From the NCBI RefSeq assembly GCF_011762225.1, contig NZ_JAASQI010000005.1:124001-188000 (forward strand): 64,000 nt of DNA. Reading direction: 5' to 3'. The DNA is from Pseudochelatococcus lubricantis (GTDB lineage Bacteria; Pseudomonadota; Alphaproteobacteria; Rhizobiales; Beijerinckiaceae). A program made the position numbers and the translations under genes. Shown here piece after piece: positions 44,830-54,801 of the stretch. The notes under the pieces were generated by a model. The model had not been told where the DNA came from. It worked only from the letters and a program-made list of their open reading frames with translations, and did not search any database. Every line of letters starts with the position of its first letter. Position 1 is the first letter of the stretch.

Positions 44830-45627
44830 TCAGAATTGCCAGGTGTGGCGCACGAGTGTTGCGGCGGCGGTGAATTCGATAAGGCGCGCGGCGCGGCGCG
44901 CCATGGCTTCCTCGTCAGCGCCCCAGATCTCCGCCTGCACATCCTCGTCCACATGGGCCGCCAGCCACGCCGCCTCCGGCGTAATATGCTGGCGGGCGAC
45001 GGCCAGCGCGATAAGCGCGGAGCCGCTCAGCGCGGTGAGAACGTGCAGCCCGCCGATTGCGTAGGGCGACGGCTGTTCCGCGACGATGCGGGCGATCGTC
45101 TCTATGCTTTGCGCCGGCTGCTCGACGAACATCACGCCCTCGGCGAGGAAGAAGCGGGCGCCGAGTTCCTCGCGCGCCCAGTCGAGCAGCGGGTCCCACA
45201 GTTGCGCCTGCCGCCGCACCAGCCTTTCCGGCGCGTCGGCGCGGTAGCACAGCAGGTCCGACCCCGCAAAGCGCACGATCTCCGCCGCGACCTCCGGCTG
45301 CGCCTGCGATACACCATCGATCACCGAATTGACGAGGCGGGTCATCGGCATGGTGGCGGGATCGATGACCTCCGCCTGCGCCTCCCACTCCTGCGCGAGT
45401 ACTTCGGCGATGGCGGCGTGCGGTACGGCGACCGGCGCGCGTGCGGGCGTGCGGGCCGCGCGGCCGTCGAGCAGCAACGCATGGCCCTCGTCGCGCAGCT
45501 CGGTGTGGGCGCGCTGGTAAAAGCGCCGGGGAAGTACCGGCTTGTCGCCCCGGGCGACAGCCGGCGCCTGTTCGTCGCGTCCCGCGTCCGGCGGCGGCAG
45601 TATGCCGCCGGTGAAGTCTCCGCTCAT
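44830..45627 (-). CDS. ATP12-type F1-ATPase assembly chaperone
   Basis: A 265-residue soluble protein. Typical parts are RRFYQRAHTELRDEGHALLL, GRAARTPARAPVAVPHAAIA, IDPATMPMTRLVNSVIDGVS and DLLCYRADAPERLVRRQAQL, matching the ATP12 family that aids assembly of the F1 alpha subunit in alphaproteobacteria and mitochondria. It starts one base after the LABN gene ends, so it is the last gene of the envelope-sugar operon, an unexpected partner. Confidence 0.9.
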   Translation of the reverse strand: MSGDFTGGILPPPDAGRDEQAPAVARGDKPVLPRRFYQRAHTELRDEGHALLLDGRAARTPARAPVAVPHAAIAEVLAQEWEAQAEVIDPATMPMTRLVNSVIDGVSQAQPEVAAEIVRFAGSDLLCYRADAPERLVRRQAQLWDPLLDWAREELGARFFLAEGVMFVEQPAQSIETIARIVAEQPSPYAIGGLHVLTALSGSALIALAVARQHITPEAAWLAAHVDEDVQAEIWGADEEAMARRAARLIEFTAAATLVRHTWQF

Positions 45628-45628
45628 G

Positions 45629-45991
45629 TCACCCTCCCGCGTCCGTGGCCTTCGCCGCGACGTCCGTGAGCCGCCTGCGCCGCCGTTCGTTGACGATCAG
45701 CATCAGGTTGCGTGCATAGATGAACAGGCTTAGCGACTGACCGAGAATGATCACCGGCTCGCGCTGCACAATACCGTAGATGAGCGTGATGAAGCCGCCG
45801 CCGATGGAAAAGAACCAGAAGGCGACGGGCACCACGCTGCGCCCGGCCCGCTCGCTGGCGATCCACTGCACCAGAAAGCGCGCCGAGAACAGCGCCTGCC
45901 CCAGCAGGCCGAGCGCCAGCCAGACGCTGAATTTCTCGATGAATACTTCGTAGAGATAGCCGCCGATGTCCCGCGACAGGGTGATCAACAT
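45629..45991 (-). CDS. Lipid-A-disaccharide synthase N-terminal domain (LABN) protein
   Basis: A 120-residue membrane protein with three or four hydrophobic segments (WLALGLLGQALFSARFLVQW, VPVAFWFFSIGGGFITLIYG, LSLFIYARNLMLIVN). The LABN domain is known in some proteins fused to other lipid A enzymes and here stands alone. Such small proteins often sit beside ArnC/ArnT-like genes. It follows the GT2 gene after five bases. Confidence 0.86.
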   Translation of the reverse strand: MLITLSRDIGGYLYEVFIEKFSVWLALGLLGQALFSARFLVQWIASERAGRSVVPVAFWFFSIGGGFITLIYGIVQREPVIILGQSLSLFIYARNLMLIVNERRRRRLTDVAAKATDAGG

Positions 45992-45996
45992 GCGTT

Positions 45997-46731
45997 TTAG
46001 TCCTCAACGACCGTGGGGATGGCGCCGCGGCGTGCAATAAGCCAGCGCACGCCGACGAGATCGACGATGCCGACCCAGAGCCGGTCGAAAAACCCGTAGT
46101 TGGACGTGCCGGTGAAACGTGGCCGATCGATGACATCGACGAGCAGCACGGCATAGCCCTCGCGCTTCACCAGCGCCGGCATGAAGCGGTGCAGGGCCTT
46201 GAAGAACGGCAGCGCCAGATAGACCTCGCGATAGAACACCTTCAGCCCGCATCCGGTATCGCGAGTCGCATCGCGCAATATCCAGCGGCGCACGCGGTTG
46301 GCGATCCGTGACTGCATGCGCTTGAAACCGGTGTCCTTGCGGCCGACCCGCTGCCCCTGCACGAGGCCGCTGCCGGACGGGCCGCTCAACAGCGTGGCGA
46401 CCATTTCGGGGATGAAGGCGGGATCGTTCTGCCCGTCGCCGTCGAGCGTCGCGATGACGGGCGAGCGCGCCGCCAGCACGCCGGAGCGCACGGCGATGCT
46501 CTGCCCGGACGAACGGTCGTGGCGGAGGATGCGCAGATGCGGGCGGGCACGCGCGAGCTTCGCGAGTTCCTCGCCGGTGCCGTCGGTGGAGCCGTCGTTG
46601 ACATAGACGATTTCGAACGGGGAAAGCGGCGCGCAGGCCGCCTCGATCTCGGCGACCAGCGGCGCGATGTTGGCAATCTCGTTCTTCACCGGCACGACGA
46701 TGCTGAGGCGAAGCGGTGTGGCGTCCTGCAC
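45997..46731 (-). CDS. GT2 polyprenyl-phosphate sugar transferase (dolichol-P-mannose synthase/ArnC-like)
   Basis: A 244-residue GT-A transferase. Family parts are LRLSIVVPVKNEIANIAPLV, IVYVNDGSTDGTGEELAKL, VIATLDGDGQNDPAFIPEM (DxD) and a C-terminal basic section with RFTGTSNYGFFDRLWVGIVD. The start is taken as GTG at 46731, two bases after the ArnT-like stop and nine after AGGA; a TTG at 46737 is possible. It should charge a lipid carrier with a sugar for the ArnT-like transferase. Confidence 0.87.
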   Translation of the reverse strand: MQDATPLRLSIVVPVKNEIANIAPLVAEIEAACAPLSPFEIVYVNDGSTDGTGEELAKLARARPHLRILRHDRSSGQSIAVRSGVLAARSPVIATLDGDGQNDPAFIPEMVATLLSGPSGSGLVQGQRVGRKDTGFKRMQSRIANRVRRWILRDATRDTGCGLKVFYREVYLALPFFKALHRFMPALVKREGYAVLLVDVIDRPRFTGTSNYGFFDRLWVGIVDLVGVRWLIARRGAIPTVVED

Positions 46732-46733
46732 GT

Positions 46734-48500
46734 TCAACGGTCCTGTTGCTGGCCCTGCGCCGCGGGCGGGGAAGCGCCCTCGCGGCCGGTCCTGTAGACG
46801 CCGATGTCGAGCTGGCGTCCGCCATTGATGTTGAAGCCCCGCACGCGCGTCACCAGCGCGGGCGTGAGGCCGGTTTGCGACAGGTGCGCCGCGAAGGCGT
46901 CCTCGTCGCGCTTTTCGACGAATGCCATACGGCAATTTCCGCCGGCGAGAAAGGCCGCCGCGCCGGCGCCGTCCGTGAGCACGAGGTCGGTGCGCGTGAG
47001 GAAGATCAGGCTGGGCTCCCGGTAGCTCGTGGTCGCGAGCCGCGGTTCGGCACAGTCGAGGCTGCGCGCGGCGGCCGCAAGGCGGGGCGACAGCTTCAGC
47101 GACGGAATGAGAGGCTGCGCCACGCCGAACACCGAAACCGACAGCGCAAGCGACGAAACGACGCCGAGAAGCGCGCTCGACACCGCCCTGTCGCGCACGA
47201 ATGCGAGCCAGCTCCACAGCGCGAGGCCGACGGCGAGAGCAAACCCCGGCAGCGCCGGACCGAGCATCGTGCCGTCGTAGCGGAAGGCGAAAACGCCGAG
47301 CCCGGCGGCGATCGCGAGCGGAATGGCGGGAATGAGCACGGTGGCGATGGTTGCCAGCGGACGGCGGCGATGAACGTCGCCGTTGAGCAGGGCCCAGGCG
47401 GTGAGGATGGCGATGGCGGGATAGACCGGCAGCACGTAGTGCGGCAGCTTCGTCGGCAGGACCTCGAACACGAGCCATGCCGGCACGATCCACGCCAGGC
47501 AGAACGCCACCCACGCCATGCGCCGCTCGCGCCAGAACGCGGGAACGCCGATGGCGGTGAAGATCGCCGCCGGCCAGAAGGTGCCGAAGAAGGCCAGAAG
47601 ATAGGTGCCCGGCGGCCCCCAGTGGCGCTCCTGCCCGCTCTGCGCCTTCGCCAGCATGTCCTTGCCGACGGATTCTGCGAAAAAGGCGCCGCCCGTCTTG
47701 AGCCAGATGGCGAGGAACCAGGGTACGGTGATCGCCGCGACGATCGCGAGCCCCCACAACGGCCGCAGGCCAAGCAACCAGCGCGCAGAGCGATCGCGAA
47801 TCGACAGCACGGCGGCGGCCAGCCCGCCCACCATCAGCAGCAGCGGTCCCTTGATCAGGATGGACAGGCCGACGGCCAGCCAGAAAATGACGCTGAGCAC
47901 CGCCGGCAGCGGAGAAAGCCGGTTGAGAAAAGCGCGTGCCAGCACGGCCATGGCAACGACCGAGCAGGCGGCGAGCGTCGCATCCGTCTTGGCGATGCGT
48001 GCCTCCACGCCGAGCAGGATCGCGCCGGCCATGAAGGCGCCGGCGAGAAACGCGGCCCGCCGCGCCGGCACCCCGACCTGCCCGGAGAGCAGAACCAGCG
48101 CCGCCCAGTAGGTGGCGAGTACCACGGTGATCGCGCCGACAAGCGACGGCAGCCGGTAAAGGGCAATGGTGGTGCGCGCCTCCGGCACGCCGGCGGCCTC
48201 CGCTGCCGAAACGACGGCGGCCTGCAGCCAGTAGATTCCCACAGGTTTCTTGTGACGCCCCTCGTCCTGAAACCGGATGTCGATGAAATCGCCGCTTTCC
48301 AGCATCTGCTTCGATGCCTGCGCGAAGCGCGGCTCGTCGCGGTCGAAAGGCTGCAACGTCACGAAGCCGGGCAGGAACGACACCAGCGACAGCACGACGA
48401 GGATGGCGAGCGCCCTGGCATGGCTCCTTTCCAGAAAAGCCAGCAGGCGCACGCCCCAACCTTCGGAGCGGGCAGGCAGCGGGAGCGATGGGGATGTCAT
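46734..48500 (-). CDS. Membrane glycosyltransferase of the ArnT/GT83 (PMT-like) family
   Basis: A 588-residue protein with about twelve hydrophobic segments. The first periplasmic loop has the acidic motif LQPFDRDEPRFAQASKQML with GRHKKPVGIYWLQAA, and later TKLPHYVLPVYPAIAIL, as in ArnT-type lipid A sugar transferases. It moves a sugar from polyprenyl phosphate to an envelope acceptor in the periplasm. It is the first gene of the operon with GT2, LABN and ATP12 genes. The sugar (aminoarabinose, galacturonate or other) is not predictable. Confidence 0.87.
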   Translation of the reverse strand: MTSPSLPLPARSEGWGVRLLAFLERSHARALAILVVLSLVSFLPGFVTLQPFDRDEPRFAQASKQMLESGDFIDIRFQDEGRHKKPVGIYWLQAAVVSAAEAAGVPEARTTIALYRLPSLVGAITVVLATYWAALVLLSGQVGVPARRAAFLAGAFMAGAILLGVEARIAKTDATLAACSVVAMAVLARAFLNRLSPLPAVLSVIFWLAVGLSILIKGPLLLMVGGLAAAVLSIRDRSARWLLGLRPLWGLAIVAAITVPWFLAIWLKTGGAFFAESVGKDMLAKAQSGQERHWGPPGTYLLAFFGTFWPAAIFTAIGVPAFWRERRMAWVAFCLAWIVPAWLVFEVLPTKLPHYVLPVYPAIAILTAWALLNGDVHRRRPLATIATVLIPAIPLAIAAGLGVFAFRYDGTMLGPALPGFALAVGLALWSWLAFVRDRAVSSALLGVVSSLALSVSVFGVAQPLIPSLKLSPRLAAAARSLDCAEPRLATTSYREPSLIFLTRTDLVLTDGAGAAAFLAGGNCRMAFVEKRDEDAFAAHLSQTGLTPALVTRVRGFNINGGRQLDIGVYRTGREGASPPAAQGQQQDR

Positions 48501-48671
48501 GCGTCAGCAGATTCCAGAGTTCATCGGCTCTCATACCCCATCAGCGCGCGAACGTACAATCGAAACCGGGGGGCCTTCCCCCGCTGCGGCGCCGCAGAAG
48601 CGAGAAAGGTCCACGCACATCTTGCATCCGGCACGACAAGCCTCTAGGAGAAGAGTCACACGGTGATCCGG

Positions 48672-48748
48672 CGGGGCATAGCGCAGTCTGGTAGCGCATC
48701 TGCTTTGGGAGCAGAGGGTCGCAGGTTCGAATCCTGCTGCCCCGACCA
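48672..48748 (+). tRNA. tRNA-Pro (anticodon TGG)
   Basis: A 77-base cloverleaf with acceptor stem CGGGGCA/TGCCCCG, anticodon stem-loop TCTGCTTTGGGAGCAGA and T-loop GGTTCGAATCC. The CCA end is encoded at 48746-48748. Confidence 0.97.
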
Positions 48749-48846
48749 GTTACCTTGTGCTATAGTGACAGCCGGAATTGCAGCGCTTCCGCTGGGATGC
48801 GCCGCGTCTCGCCTTCTGGAGGTCGCAAGGTTCGGATGCAGGAAAG

Positions 48847-49155
48847 ATGACAGCAACGGCACGCATCTACAAACCGGCGCGCAACGCCATGCAGTCCGGC
48901 ACGGCGCATCAGCGCTGGCTTCTCCAGTTCGAGGCTGGCCGTCCCCGCGAGATAGATCCTCTGATGGGGTGGACGAGTTCGGCCGACACGCGCCAGCAGT
49001 TGCGGCTCTGGTTCGACACGAAGGACGAGGCCATCGAATACGCGACGCGCGAGGGCATCCCCTTCCGTGTGGAGGAGCCGCACGAGGCGCGCCGCCGCAC
49101 CCTCTCCTATTCCGACAATTTCAAGTTCAACCGCATCGGCGCCTGGACGCACTGA
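48847..49155 (+). CDS. NADH dehydrogenase accessory subunit, NDUFS4-like (ETC complex I conserved region)
   Basis: A 102-residue protein. It begins ARIYKPARNAMQSGTAHQRW and holds the family signature LMGWTSSADTRQQLRLWFDT, EAIEYATREGIPF and YSDNFKFNRIGAWTH. NDUFS4 homologues are found in alphaproteobacteria and mitochondria and attach to the matrix arm of complex I. CAGGAAAG directly before the ATG is a good ribosome site. It lies between two tRNA genes. Confidence 0.93.
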   Translation: MTATARIYKPARNAMQSGTAHQRWLLQFEAGRPREIDPLMGWTSSADTRQQLRLWFDTKDEAIEYATREGIPFRVEEPHEARRRTLSYSDNFKFNRIGAWTH

Positions 49156-49241
49156 TCCACCGCCGAAGGGCGAGTGGACCGTGCGCGGTTCGCAACGATG
49201 CAGCGTTTGAAAAGCGTCGCGGCTGTATGGCCGCGACATCC

Positions 49242-49318
49242 GGCCCCGTAGCTCAACCGGATAGAGCACTCGCCTTCTAAGCGAGTGGTTGCAGGTTCAA
49301 GTCCTGCCGGGGTCGCCA
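49242..49318 (+). tRNA. tRNA-Arg (anticodon TCT)
   Basis: A 77-base cloverleaf with acceptor GGCCCCG/CGGGGTC (one G-T pair), anticodon stem ACTCGC/GCGAGT with loop CTTCTAA, T-loop GGTTCAAGTCC and encoded CCA at 49316-49318. Confidence 0.96.
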
Positions 49319-49410
49319 TTGCCGGGCGCGCATAGCCCTTCTCCGGAAGCGGGCGCCACTTCCGGTGGCACGCCGCCCGTAGAGCCCGTTTGGCTCACCG
49401 GCAGCGATCG

Positions 49411-49644
49411 TCACTCCTGCTCGATGGATGACGCTTCCCGTCGCGCCATTTCAAGAAAATAGGCTACCGAATCGAGGCTGCAGAGGCGGGCCAGCGCGGC
49501 AAGCTCGCCGCTCATCTGGGATACGTAAGCCGCCGTTTCGGCACGTGAACCGCCGTTAGCCGGGTCCAATGCACCCGCTTCAGAAGGTTGGCCGGCTTGC
49601 GCCGTCAGTGTCTCCGCAACGCCTTTTCTGGGAGAAAACGACAT
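49411..49644 (-). CDS. Small hypothetical protein (77 residues)
   Basis: A polar N-terminal half is followed by a helical C-terminal half (AAYVSQMSGELAALARLCSL, DSVAYFLEMARREASSIEQE) that resembles a small protein widespread in Hyphomicrobiales. No signal or membrane part is seen. The upstream region has only a weak ribosome site, so the exact start is uncertain. Confidence 0.62.
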   Translation of the reverse strand: MSFSPRKGVAETLTAQAGQPSEAGALDPANGGSRAETAAYVSQMSGELAALARLCSLDSVAYFLEMARREASSIEQE

Positions 49645-49749
49645 AAATTACGCCCAATCGTGTCAATCAAACGACTTCGCCAGTCTAAGCATTGCTTCAA
49701 ATACACTCAAGGCGTGTTTTGTGCATATTTTTTCCCATTCAGGTTGTAT

Positions 49750-50235
49750 TCAGGCATGTTCATCCCCAGCGGCCAGATATGATAACCTGTCGAGAGCGCC
49801 CTGCAGAAGATAGGCTGCAGCCAGCTTGTCGACCAGTTCCGCCCGCCGCGCCCGCGAGGCGTCCGCCGAGATGAGCGTGCGCGTGACCGCAACCGTCGAC
49901 AGGCGTTCGTCCCACAGCGCCACCGGAATGGGCGTCAGCTTGTGCAGATTGCGCGAGAAGGCCCGTGTCGCCTGCGCGCGGGGGCCTTCGGTTCCATCCA
50001 TGTTGAGCGGCATTCCGATGACGAATCCGCCCACGTTGTGCAATTTCGCCAGTGCGAGGATGCGCTCGGCATCCTGAGAGAATTTCGTCCGGCGGATCGT
50101 TTCGAGCGCCGTCGCGATTCGGCGCTCGATGTCGGACAAGGCCAGCCCGATCGTTTTCGTGCCGAGATCGAAACCCATCAGGCGTTGGCCCGGCTGCAGG
50201 TCCTTGAAGGTTTCGAGAGATACGATATTTGTCAT
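49750..50235 (-). CDS. ruvX: Putative pre-16S rRNA nuclease RuvX (YqgF)
   Basis: A 161-residue RNase H-fold protein. It has [20 protein letters not shown] (catalytic Asp) near the N-terminus, [20 protein letters not shown] in the middle and [20 protein letters not shown] with the second acidic site. YqgF proteins trim the 5' end of 16S rRNA precursor. An extra 15 N-terminal residues precede the fold. Confidence 0.92.
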   Translation of the reverse strand: MTNIVSLETFKDLQPGQRLMGFDLGTKTIGLALSDIERRIATALETIRRTKFSQDAERILALAKLHNVGGFVIGMPLNMDGTEGPRAQATRAFSRNLHKLTPIPVALWDERLSTVAVTRTLISADASRARRAELVDKLAAAYLLQGALDRLSYLAAGDEHA

Positions 50236-50341
50236 TTCTATCGCCTATCATGGCATGGAGGCCATGTCATTCCGGGCCCGCGTCTTTCCGCCGGAAACGC
50301 CTTGCACGGGCGTCCCGCATCGCACGAGGAGCATCGCATCG

Positions 50342-51040
50342 ATGAAAATCACCTGGTTCGGCCATTCCGCATTCCGGCTCGATTTCGCTGACAAGGTCGT
50401 GCTGATCGATCCCTATCTCACCGGCAATCCGTCCTTCACCGGCGACAGGGCGGAAGCCGTGCGCGGCGTTACCCACATTCTGGTCACGCATGGCCACAGC
50501 GACCATTATGGCGATACGGTCGCCATCGCGAAGGAGACCGGAGCGACGGTCGCCACCAACGCCGACCTGTCGTCCTGGTTTGCGCACAAGGGCCTCAACC
50601 GGATCGAGCCCATGAACACCGGCGGCACCATCGATGCCGGCGGCTTCTCGGTGACGCTGGTGCGCGCCGACCATTCCGCCGCGACCATCGAGGACGGCGT
50701 CAGCCAGGCGCTGGGCAACGCCAACGGCATCATCGTCAAGGCGGTCGGCGAGCCCACCGTCTACCACCTCGGCGATACCGACATCTTCAGCGATCTCGCG
50801 CTGATCGCCGAAATTCACCAGCCGGACATTGCCTTCGTGCCGATCGGCGACCGCTTCACCATGGGCGCGGAAACGGCGTCGCTCGCCGTTCGGCGTTTCC
50901 TGAAGACGGAGCGCGTGGTCCCCATCCACTACGCTACGTTCCCGCTGCTCGCTCCCTCGGCCGACAAATTCGTGGCGGCGCTGGACGGCACGCCGACCAC
51001 GGTGATCGTGCCCGAAAAGAACGCGGCCTTCGGCCTGTAA
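50342..51040 (+). CDS. UPF0173-type metal-dependent hydrolase (metallo-beta-lactamase fold)
   Basis: A 232-residue protein with [20 protein letters not shown], the zinc motif [10 protein letters not shown] (HxHxDH), GHSAA-like [14 protein letters not shown] and a late PIHYATFP. These match the UPF0173/UlaG-like hydrolases. The substrate is unknown. GAGGAG lies about eleven bases before the ATG. Confidence 0.9.
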   Translation: MKITWFGHSAFRLDFADKVVLIDPYLTGNPSFTGDRAEAVRGVTHILVTHGHSDHYGDTVAIAKETGATVATNADLSSWFAHKGLNRIEPMNTGGTIDAGGFSVTLVRADHSAATIEDGVSQALGNANGIIVKAVGEPTVYHLGDTDIFSDLALIAEIHQPDIAFVPIGDRFTMGAETASLAVRRFLKTERVVPIHYATFPLLAPSADKFVAALDGTPTTVIVPEKNAAFGL

Positions 51041-51047
51041 GCAGAAC

Positions 51048-51069
51048 GGGGCCGGTGCGACCCGGCCCC
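51048..51069. terminator. Bidirectional terminator-like stem-loop between hydrolase gene and gatB
   Basis: GGGGCCGG (51048-51055) and CCGGCCCC (51062-51069), loop TGCGAC. It lies in the 38-base gap between convergent genes. There are no long T-runs. Confidence 0.6.
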
Positions 51070-51078
51070 ATTCCCGCA

Positions 51079-52551
51079 TCATTCGATGCCGAGCTTGTCT
51101 TTCAGGATGTCGTTCAACGCCTGCGGATTGGCCTTGCCGCCGGTCGATTTCATCACCTGACCGACGAACCAGCCGAGCAGCGTGGGCTTGAGCTTTACCT
51201 GCTCCACCTTGTCCGGATTGCCGGCGATGATGGCGTCGACGGCCGCCTCGATGGCGCCCGTGTCCGTCACCTGCTTGAGACCGCGCTCCTCGACGATGGC
51301 GCGCGGGTCGCCGCCTTCAGTCCAGACGATCTCGAACAGGTCCTTGGCGATCTTGCCCGAGATGACCTTCTCGCCGATGAGGTCGATGACCGCGCCGAGC
51401 TGATGCGCCGACACGGGCGAGGTGGCGACGGTGAGGCCTTCCTTGTTGAGGCGGCCGAACAACTCGTTGATGACCCAGTTCGCCGCCGCCTTGCCGTCGC
51501 GTGCCTTCGCCACTTCCTCGAAGAAGTCGGCGGTCTCGCGTTCGGCGACCAGCACGCCGGCGTCATACGCGGAAAGGCCGTAGTCGCTGACGAAGCGCGC
51601 CTTCTTGGCGTCGGGCAGCTCCGGCAGGCCGGTGGCCAGCCCGTTGACGAACGCCTGTTCAAAAGTGAGCGGCAGCAAGTCGGGGTCCGGGAAATAGCGG
51701 TAGTCGTGCGCCTCTTCCTTGGAGCGCATGGACCGCGTCTCGCCCTTGTTGGCGTCGAACAGGCGCGTTTCCTGATCGATGGTGCCGCCGTCCTCCAGAA
51801 CGCCGATCTGGCGGCGCGCCTCGTATTCGATCGCCTGGCCGATGAAGCGGATCGAGTTGACGTTCTTGATCTCGCAGCGCGTGCCGAGCGCCTCGCCGGG
51901 ACGGCGCACGGATACGTTGACGTCCGCGCGCAGGCTGCCCTTGTCCATGTCGCCATCGCAGGTGCCGAGATAGCGCAGGATGGTGCGCAGCTTCGTCACA
52001 TAGGCCTTCGCCTCCTCCGACGAGCGCATGTCCGGACGGGAAACGATCTCCATCAGCGCGACGCCGGAGCGGTTGAGGTCGACGAGGCTCGCGCCGGGGC
52101 TCAGGTCATGGATCGACTTGCCGGCGTCCTGCTCCAGGTGCAGCCGCTCGATGCCGACGACGATCTGGCGGCCGTCCGGCACATCCACGATCACCTCACC
52201 CTCGCCCACGATCGGGTCCTTGTACTGGCTGATCTGGTAGCCCTGCGGCAGGTCGGGGTAGAAATAGTTCTTGCGGTCGAACACCGAGCGCAGGTTGATC
52301 TTCGCCTTCAGGCCGAGGCCGGTGCGCACCGCCTGCGCGACACATTCGGCGTTGATGACCGGCAGCATGCCCGGAAAGGCGGCATCCACCAGCGAGACGT
52401 GATCGTTCGGCGCGCCGCCGAACTCCGTCGAGGCGCCGGAAAAGAGCTTCGACTGCGACAGCACCTGCGCATGGATTTCCATGCCGATGACGATCTCCCA
52501 ATCGCCGGTTGCGCCCTTGATCAGATTGTGCGTGGCCACAGGGGCGTTCAT
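51079..52551 (-). CDS. gatB: Aspartyl/glutamyl-tRNA amidotransferase subunit B
   Basis: A 490-residue subunit of GatCAB that converts Glu-tRNA(Gln) or Asp-tRNA(Asn) to the amide form. It has the signature [20 protein letters not shown] near residue 23, [13 protein letters not shown] in the middle, and a C-terminal YqeY-like tail domain ([20 protein letters not shown]). Unlike the usual order, a chorismate mutase gene separates it from gatA. Confidence 0.96.
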   Translation of the reverse strand: MNAPVATHNLIKGATGDWEIVIGMEIHAQVLSQSKLFSGASTEFGGAPNDHVSLVDAAFPGMLPVINAECVAQAVRTGLGLKAKINLRSVFDRKNYFYPDLPQGYQISQYKDPIVGEGEVIVDVPDGRQIVVGIERLHLEQDAGKSIHDLSPGASLVDLNRSGVALMEIVSRPDMRSSEEAKAYVTKLRTILRYLGTCDGDMDKGSLRADVNVSVRRPGEALGTRCEIKNVNSIRFIGQAIEYEARRQIGVLEDGGTIDQETRLFDANKGETRSMRSKEEAHDYRYFPDPDLLPLTFEQAFVNGLATGLPELPDAKKARFVSDYGLSAYDAGVLVAERETADFFEEVAKARDGKAAANWVINELFGRLNKEGLTVATSPVSAHQLGAVIDLIGEKVISGKIAKDLFEIVWTEGGDPRAIVEERGLKQVTDTGAIEAAVDAIIAGNPDKVEQVKLKPTLLGWFVGQVMKSTGGKANPQALNDILKDKLGIE

Positions 52552-52644
52552 CGTCCTACTCCGTCTGCCGAACGGAACCTTCCCGCCATCAGGCGCGCGA
52601 ATGGCTCCGGTCTATGGGTCTGGCGCGTTTTCGATCCGAAAACG

Positions 52645-52938
52645 CTATCGCGGCGACAGCCGCTCGTCCTCATATGCTATCACCCAATCCATCATCGTCC
52701 GCCATACGGCTTCCGCCAGATCGGGCGGGGCGCCGAGTTCGCCCGCGTGTCGGCGAACCTGTCCGGCGACCTCTTCCACCCGGGCGGGAATCAACGCCGG
52801 CAGGCCGTGCGACCGCTTGGCGACGATGACCCGGTCGACCACCGCCATGCGCCGCGCCAGCAGCGCGACGATCTCGGCATCGATGGCGTCGATCTCGGCC
52901 CGGAAGCCCGTCAGGGCGTTTTCGGGCGCGTCCGCCAT
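52645..52938 (-). CDS. Chorismate mutase (AroQ class, monofunctional)
   Basis: A 97-residue all-helical enzyme that turns chorismate to prephenate. The AroQ pattern is present: LTGFRAEIDAIDAEIVALLA RR, AKRSHGLPALIPARVEEVAG with conserved Arg and Lys, and a last helix WRTMMDWVIAYEDERL. The ATG at 52938 lies four bases after the gatA stop, so it is in the gat operon. Confidence 0.88.
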   Translation of the reverse strand: MADAPENALTGFRAEIDAIDAEIVALLARRMAVVDRVIVAKRSHGLPALIPARVEEVAGQVRRHAGELGAPPDLAEAVWRTMMDWVIAYEDERLSPR

Positions 52939-52942
52939 GGCG

Positions 52943-54421
52943 CTACTTCCACCACTGCGGCGCCGACACCCGGCCCGCAGCCTGCTCGATCACCTCGCCG
53001 GCGGCGAGCAACGTTTCCTCATCGAAGGGGCGTCCGATGAGCTGCAGCCCGAGCGGCAGCCCCTGCGCGCCCAGTCCCGCCGGCACGGCGAGGCCCGGCA
53101 GGCCCGCCATGTTGACGGTGACCGTGAACACGTCGTTGAGATACATCTCGATGGGCGAGGCGTTCGCCATCTCGCCGATGCCGAAAGCGGGCGTGGGCGT
53201 CGCCGGGGTCAGGATGGCGTCGACGCCAGAGGCGTAGACGTTCTCGAAATCCTGCCGGATCAGCGTGCGCACCTTCTGCGCCTTGACGTAATAGGCGTCA
53301 TAGTAGCCCGCCGACAGCACATAGGTGCCGATGAGGATACGCCGCTTCACCTCGCGCCCGAAGCCGGCCGCGCGCGTGTTCTCGTAAAGCTCGGCGATGT
53401 CCCTGCCCGGCACGCGCAGGCCATAGCGGACGCCGTCGTAGCGCGCGAGGTTCGACGATGCCTCAGCCGGAGCGACGATGTAATACGCGGCAAGCGCATA
53501 GGATGTGTGCGGCAGCGACACTTCGACCGCCTCCGCGCCCGCGTCGCGCAGCCAGTCGACGCCCTTTTGCCACAGCGCGTCGATCTCCGGCGACAGGCCC
53601 TCCAGCCGGTATTCCTTCGGAATGCCGATTCTCAACCCGCGGATCGAGCGCCCGACCGCCGCCTCGTAGTCCGGTACATCGCGTTCGACCGACGTCGAAT
53701 CCTTGGGGTCGAAACCCGCCATGGAGCGCAGCAGGATGGCGCAGTCGCGCACCGTGCGCGTGATCGGCCCGGCCTGGTCGAGCGAGGAGGCGAAGGCCAC
53801 CGTGCCCCAGCGCGAGCAGCGCCCGTAGGTCGGCTTCATGCCAACCGTGCCCGTGAACGCCGCCGGCTGGCGGATGGAACCGCCGGTGTCGGTCGCCGTC
53901 GCGCCAAGGCAGAGCCCTGCCGCAACCGCTGCCGAGGAGCCGCCCGAGGAGCCGCCGGGCGTCAGCTTCGCGTCCGAGCCGCCGCGCCGCCACGGGTTGA
54001 CCACCGGACCGAAGAACGATGTCTCGTTCGACGAACCCATGGCGAACTCGTCGTTGTTAAGCTTGCCGAGCATCACCGCGCCGTCACGCCACAACTGCGA
54101 GGTGACGGTCGATTCGTAAGACGGCACGAAACTTTCCAGAATGCGCGAACAGGCGGTGGTGCGCACGCCATCGGTCGCGAACAGGTCCTTGACGCCGACA
54201 GGGATGCCCTCCAGCGGCCCGGCGTTGCCGGCCGCGAGCCGTTCGTCGGCCGACTTCGCGCCCGCGAGCGCCTTTTCCGGCGTCACCAACACGTAGGCGT
54301 TGAGCGCCCCGGCCGCGTCGATGGCGTCCAGGTGCGCCTGCGTGAGTTCCGTTGACGAGAACCGGCGGGCGGTGAGGCCGTCGCGCGCTTCCGCGAGGGT
54401 GAGCTGCGTCAGATCGGTCAT
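52943..54421 (-). CDS. gatA: Aspartyl/glutamyl-tRNA amidotransferase subunit A
   Basis: A 492-residue amidase-signature enzyme that releases ammonia from glutamine for GatB. The catalytic triad is visible: Lys in [14 protein letters not shown], the Ser pair in [18 protein letters not shown], and the [10 protein letters not shown] segment. The ATG shares one base with the gatC stop (TAATG). The length is normal. Confidence 0.97.
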   Translation of the reverse strand: MTDLTQLTLAEARDGLTARRFSSTELTQAHLDAIDAAGALNAYVLVTPEKALAGAKSADERLAAGNAGPLEGIPVGVKDLFATDGVRTTACSRILESFVPSYESTVTSQLWRDGAVMLGKLNNDEFAMGSSNETSFFGPVVNPWRRGGSDAKLTPGGSSGGSSAAVAAGLCLGATATDTGGSIRQPAAFTGTVGMKPTYGRCSRWGTVAFASSLDQAGPITRTVRDCAILLRSMAGFDPKDSTSVERDVPDYEAAVGRSIRGLRIGIPKEYRLEGLSPEIDALWQKGVDWLRDAGAEAVEVSLPHTSYALAAYYIVAPAEASSNLARYDGVRYGLRVPGRDIAELYENTRAAGFGREVKRRILIGTYVLSAGYYDAYYVKAQKVRTLIRQDFENVYASGVDAILTPATPTPAFGIGEMANASPIEMYLNDVFTVTVNMAGLPGLAVPAGLGAQGLPLGLQLIGRPFDEETLLAAGEVIEQAAGRVSAPQWWK

Positions 54422-54708
54422 TATTCCACCACCTTCGGAACCACGAAATAATTGTCCTCGGTCTGCGGCGCGTTAGCGACGATCCTGTCGGCATAGCCGC
54501 CGTCGTTCATCACATCGGCGCGCTGGCGCAGCGCCATGGGCAGCACCGATGTCATCGGTTCGACGTTGCTCACATCCACCGCATCGAGCTGCGCGACGAA
54601 ACTGAGGATGGCGTTCAGTTCGCTTTGCAGATGCGGCACCTCTTCGTCGGTCACCGCGATGCGCGCGAGATGCGCGATGCGGCGGACGGTGTTCTCGTCA
54701 ACGGCCAT
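54421..54708 (-). CDS. gatC: Aspartyl/glutamyl-tRNA amidotransferase subunit C
   Basis: A 95-residue subunit that stabilises GatA. The family pattern runs from [20 protein letters not shown] through [20 protein letters not shown] to the C-terminal [16 protein letters not shown]. It is the first gene of the gatC-gatA-chorismate mutase-gatB operon. Confidence 0.95.
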   Translation of the reverse strand: MAVDENTVRRIAHLARIAVTDEEVPHLQSELNAILSFVAQLDAVDVSNVEPMTSVLPMALRQRADVMNDGGYADRIVANAPQTEDNYFVVPKVVE

Positions 54709-54801
54709 GGAATCCGGTCACTCTCGTTCTTGTCAGTGATTTCGAGATGTCAGGTTCTGGGCTATAGCCCCTCGCGCGCCGCGCCGCAAGTCGCCCGGCG
54801 G

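Noticed and set aside
46734..48534. Minus-strand frame continuous with the GT2 gene and extending across the ArnT-like gene
   Set aside because: In this frame the upstream 600 codons are not protein-like, while the ArnT-like gene in another frame has proper membrane segments and motifs. The GT2 start is placed at 46731.
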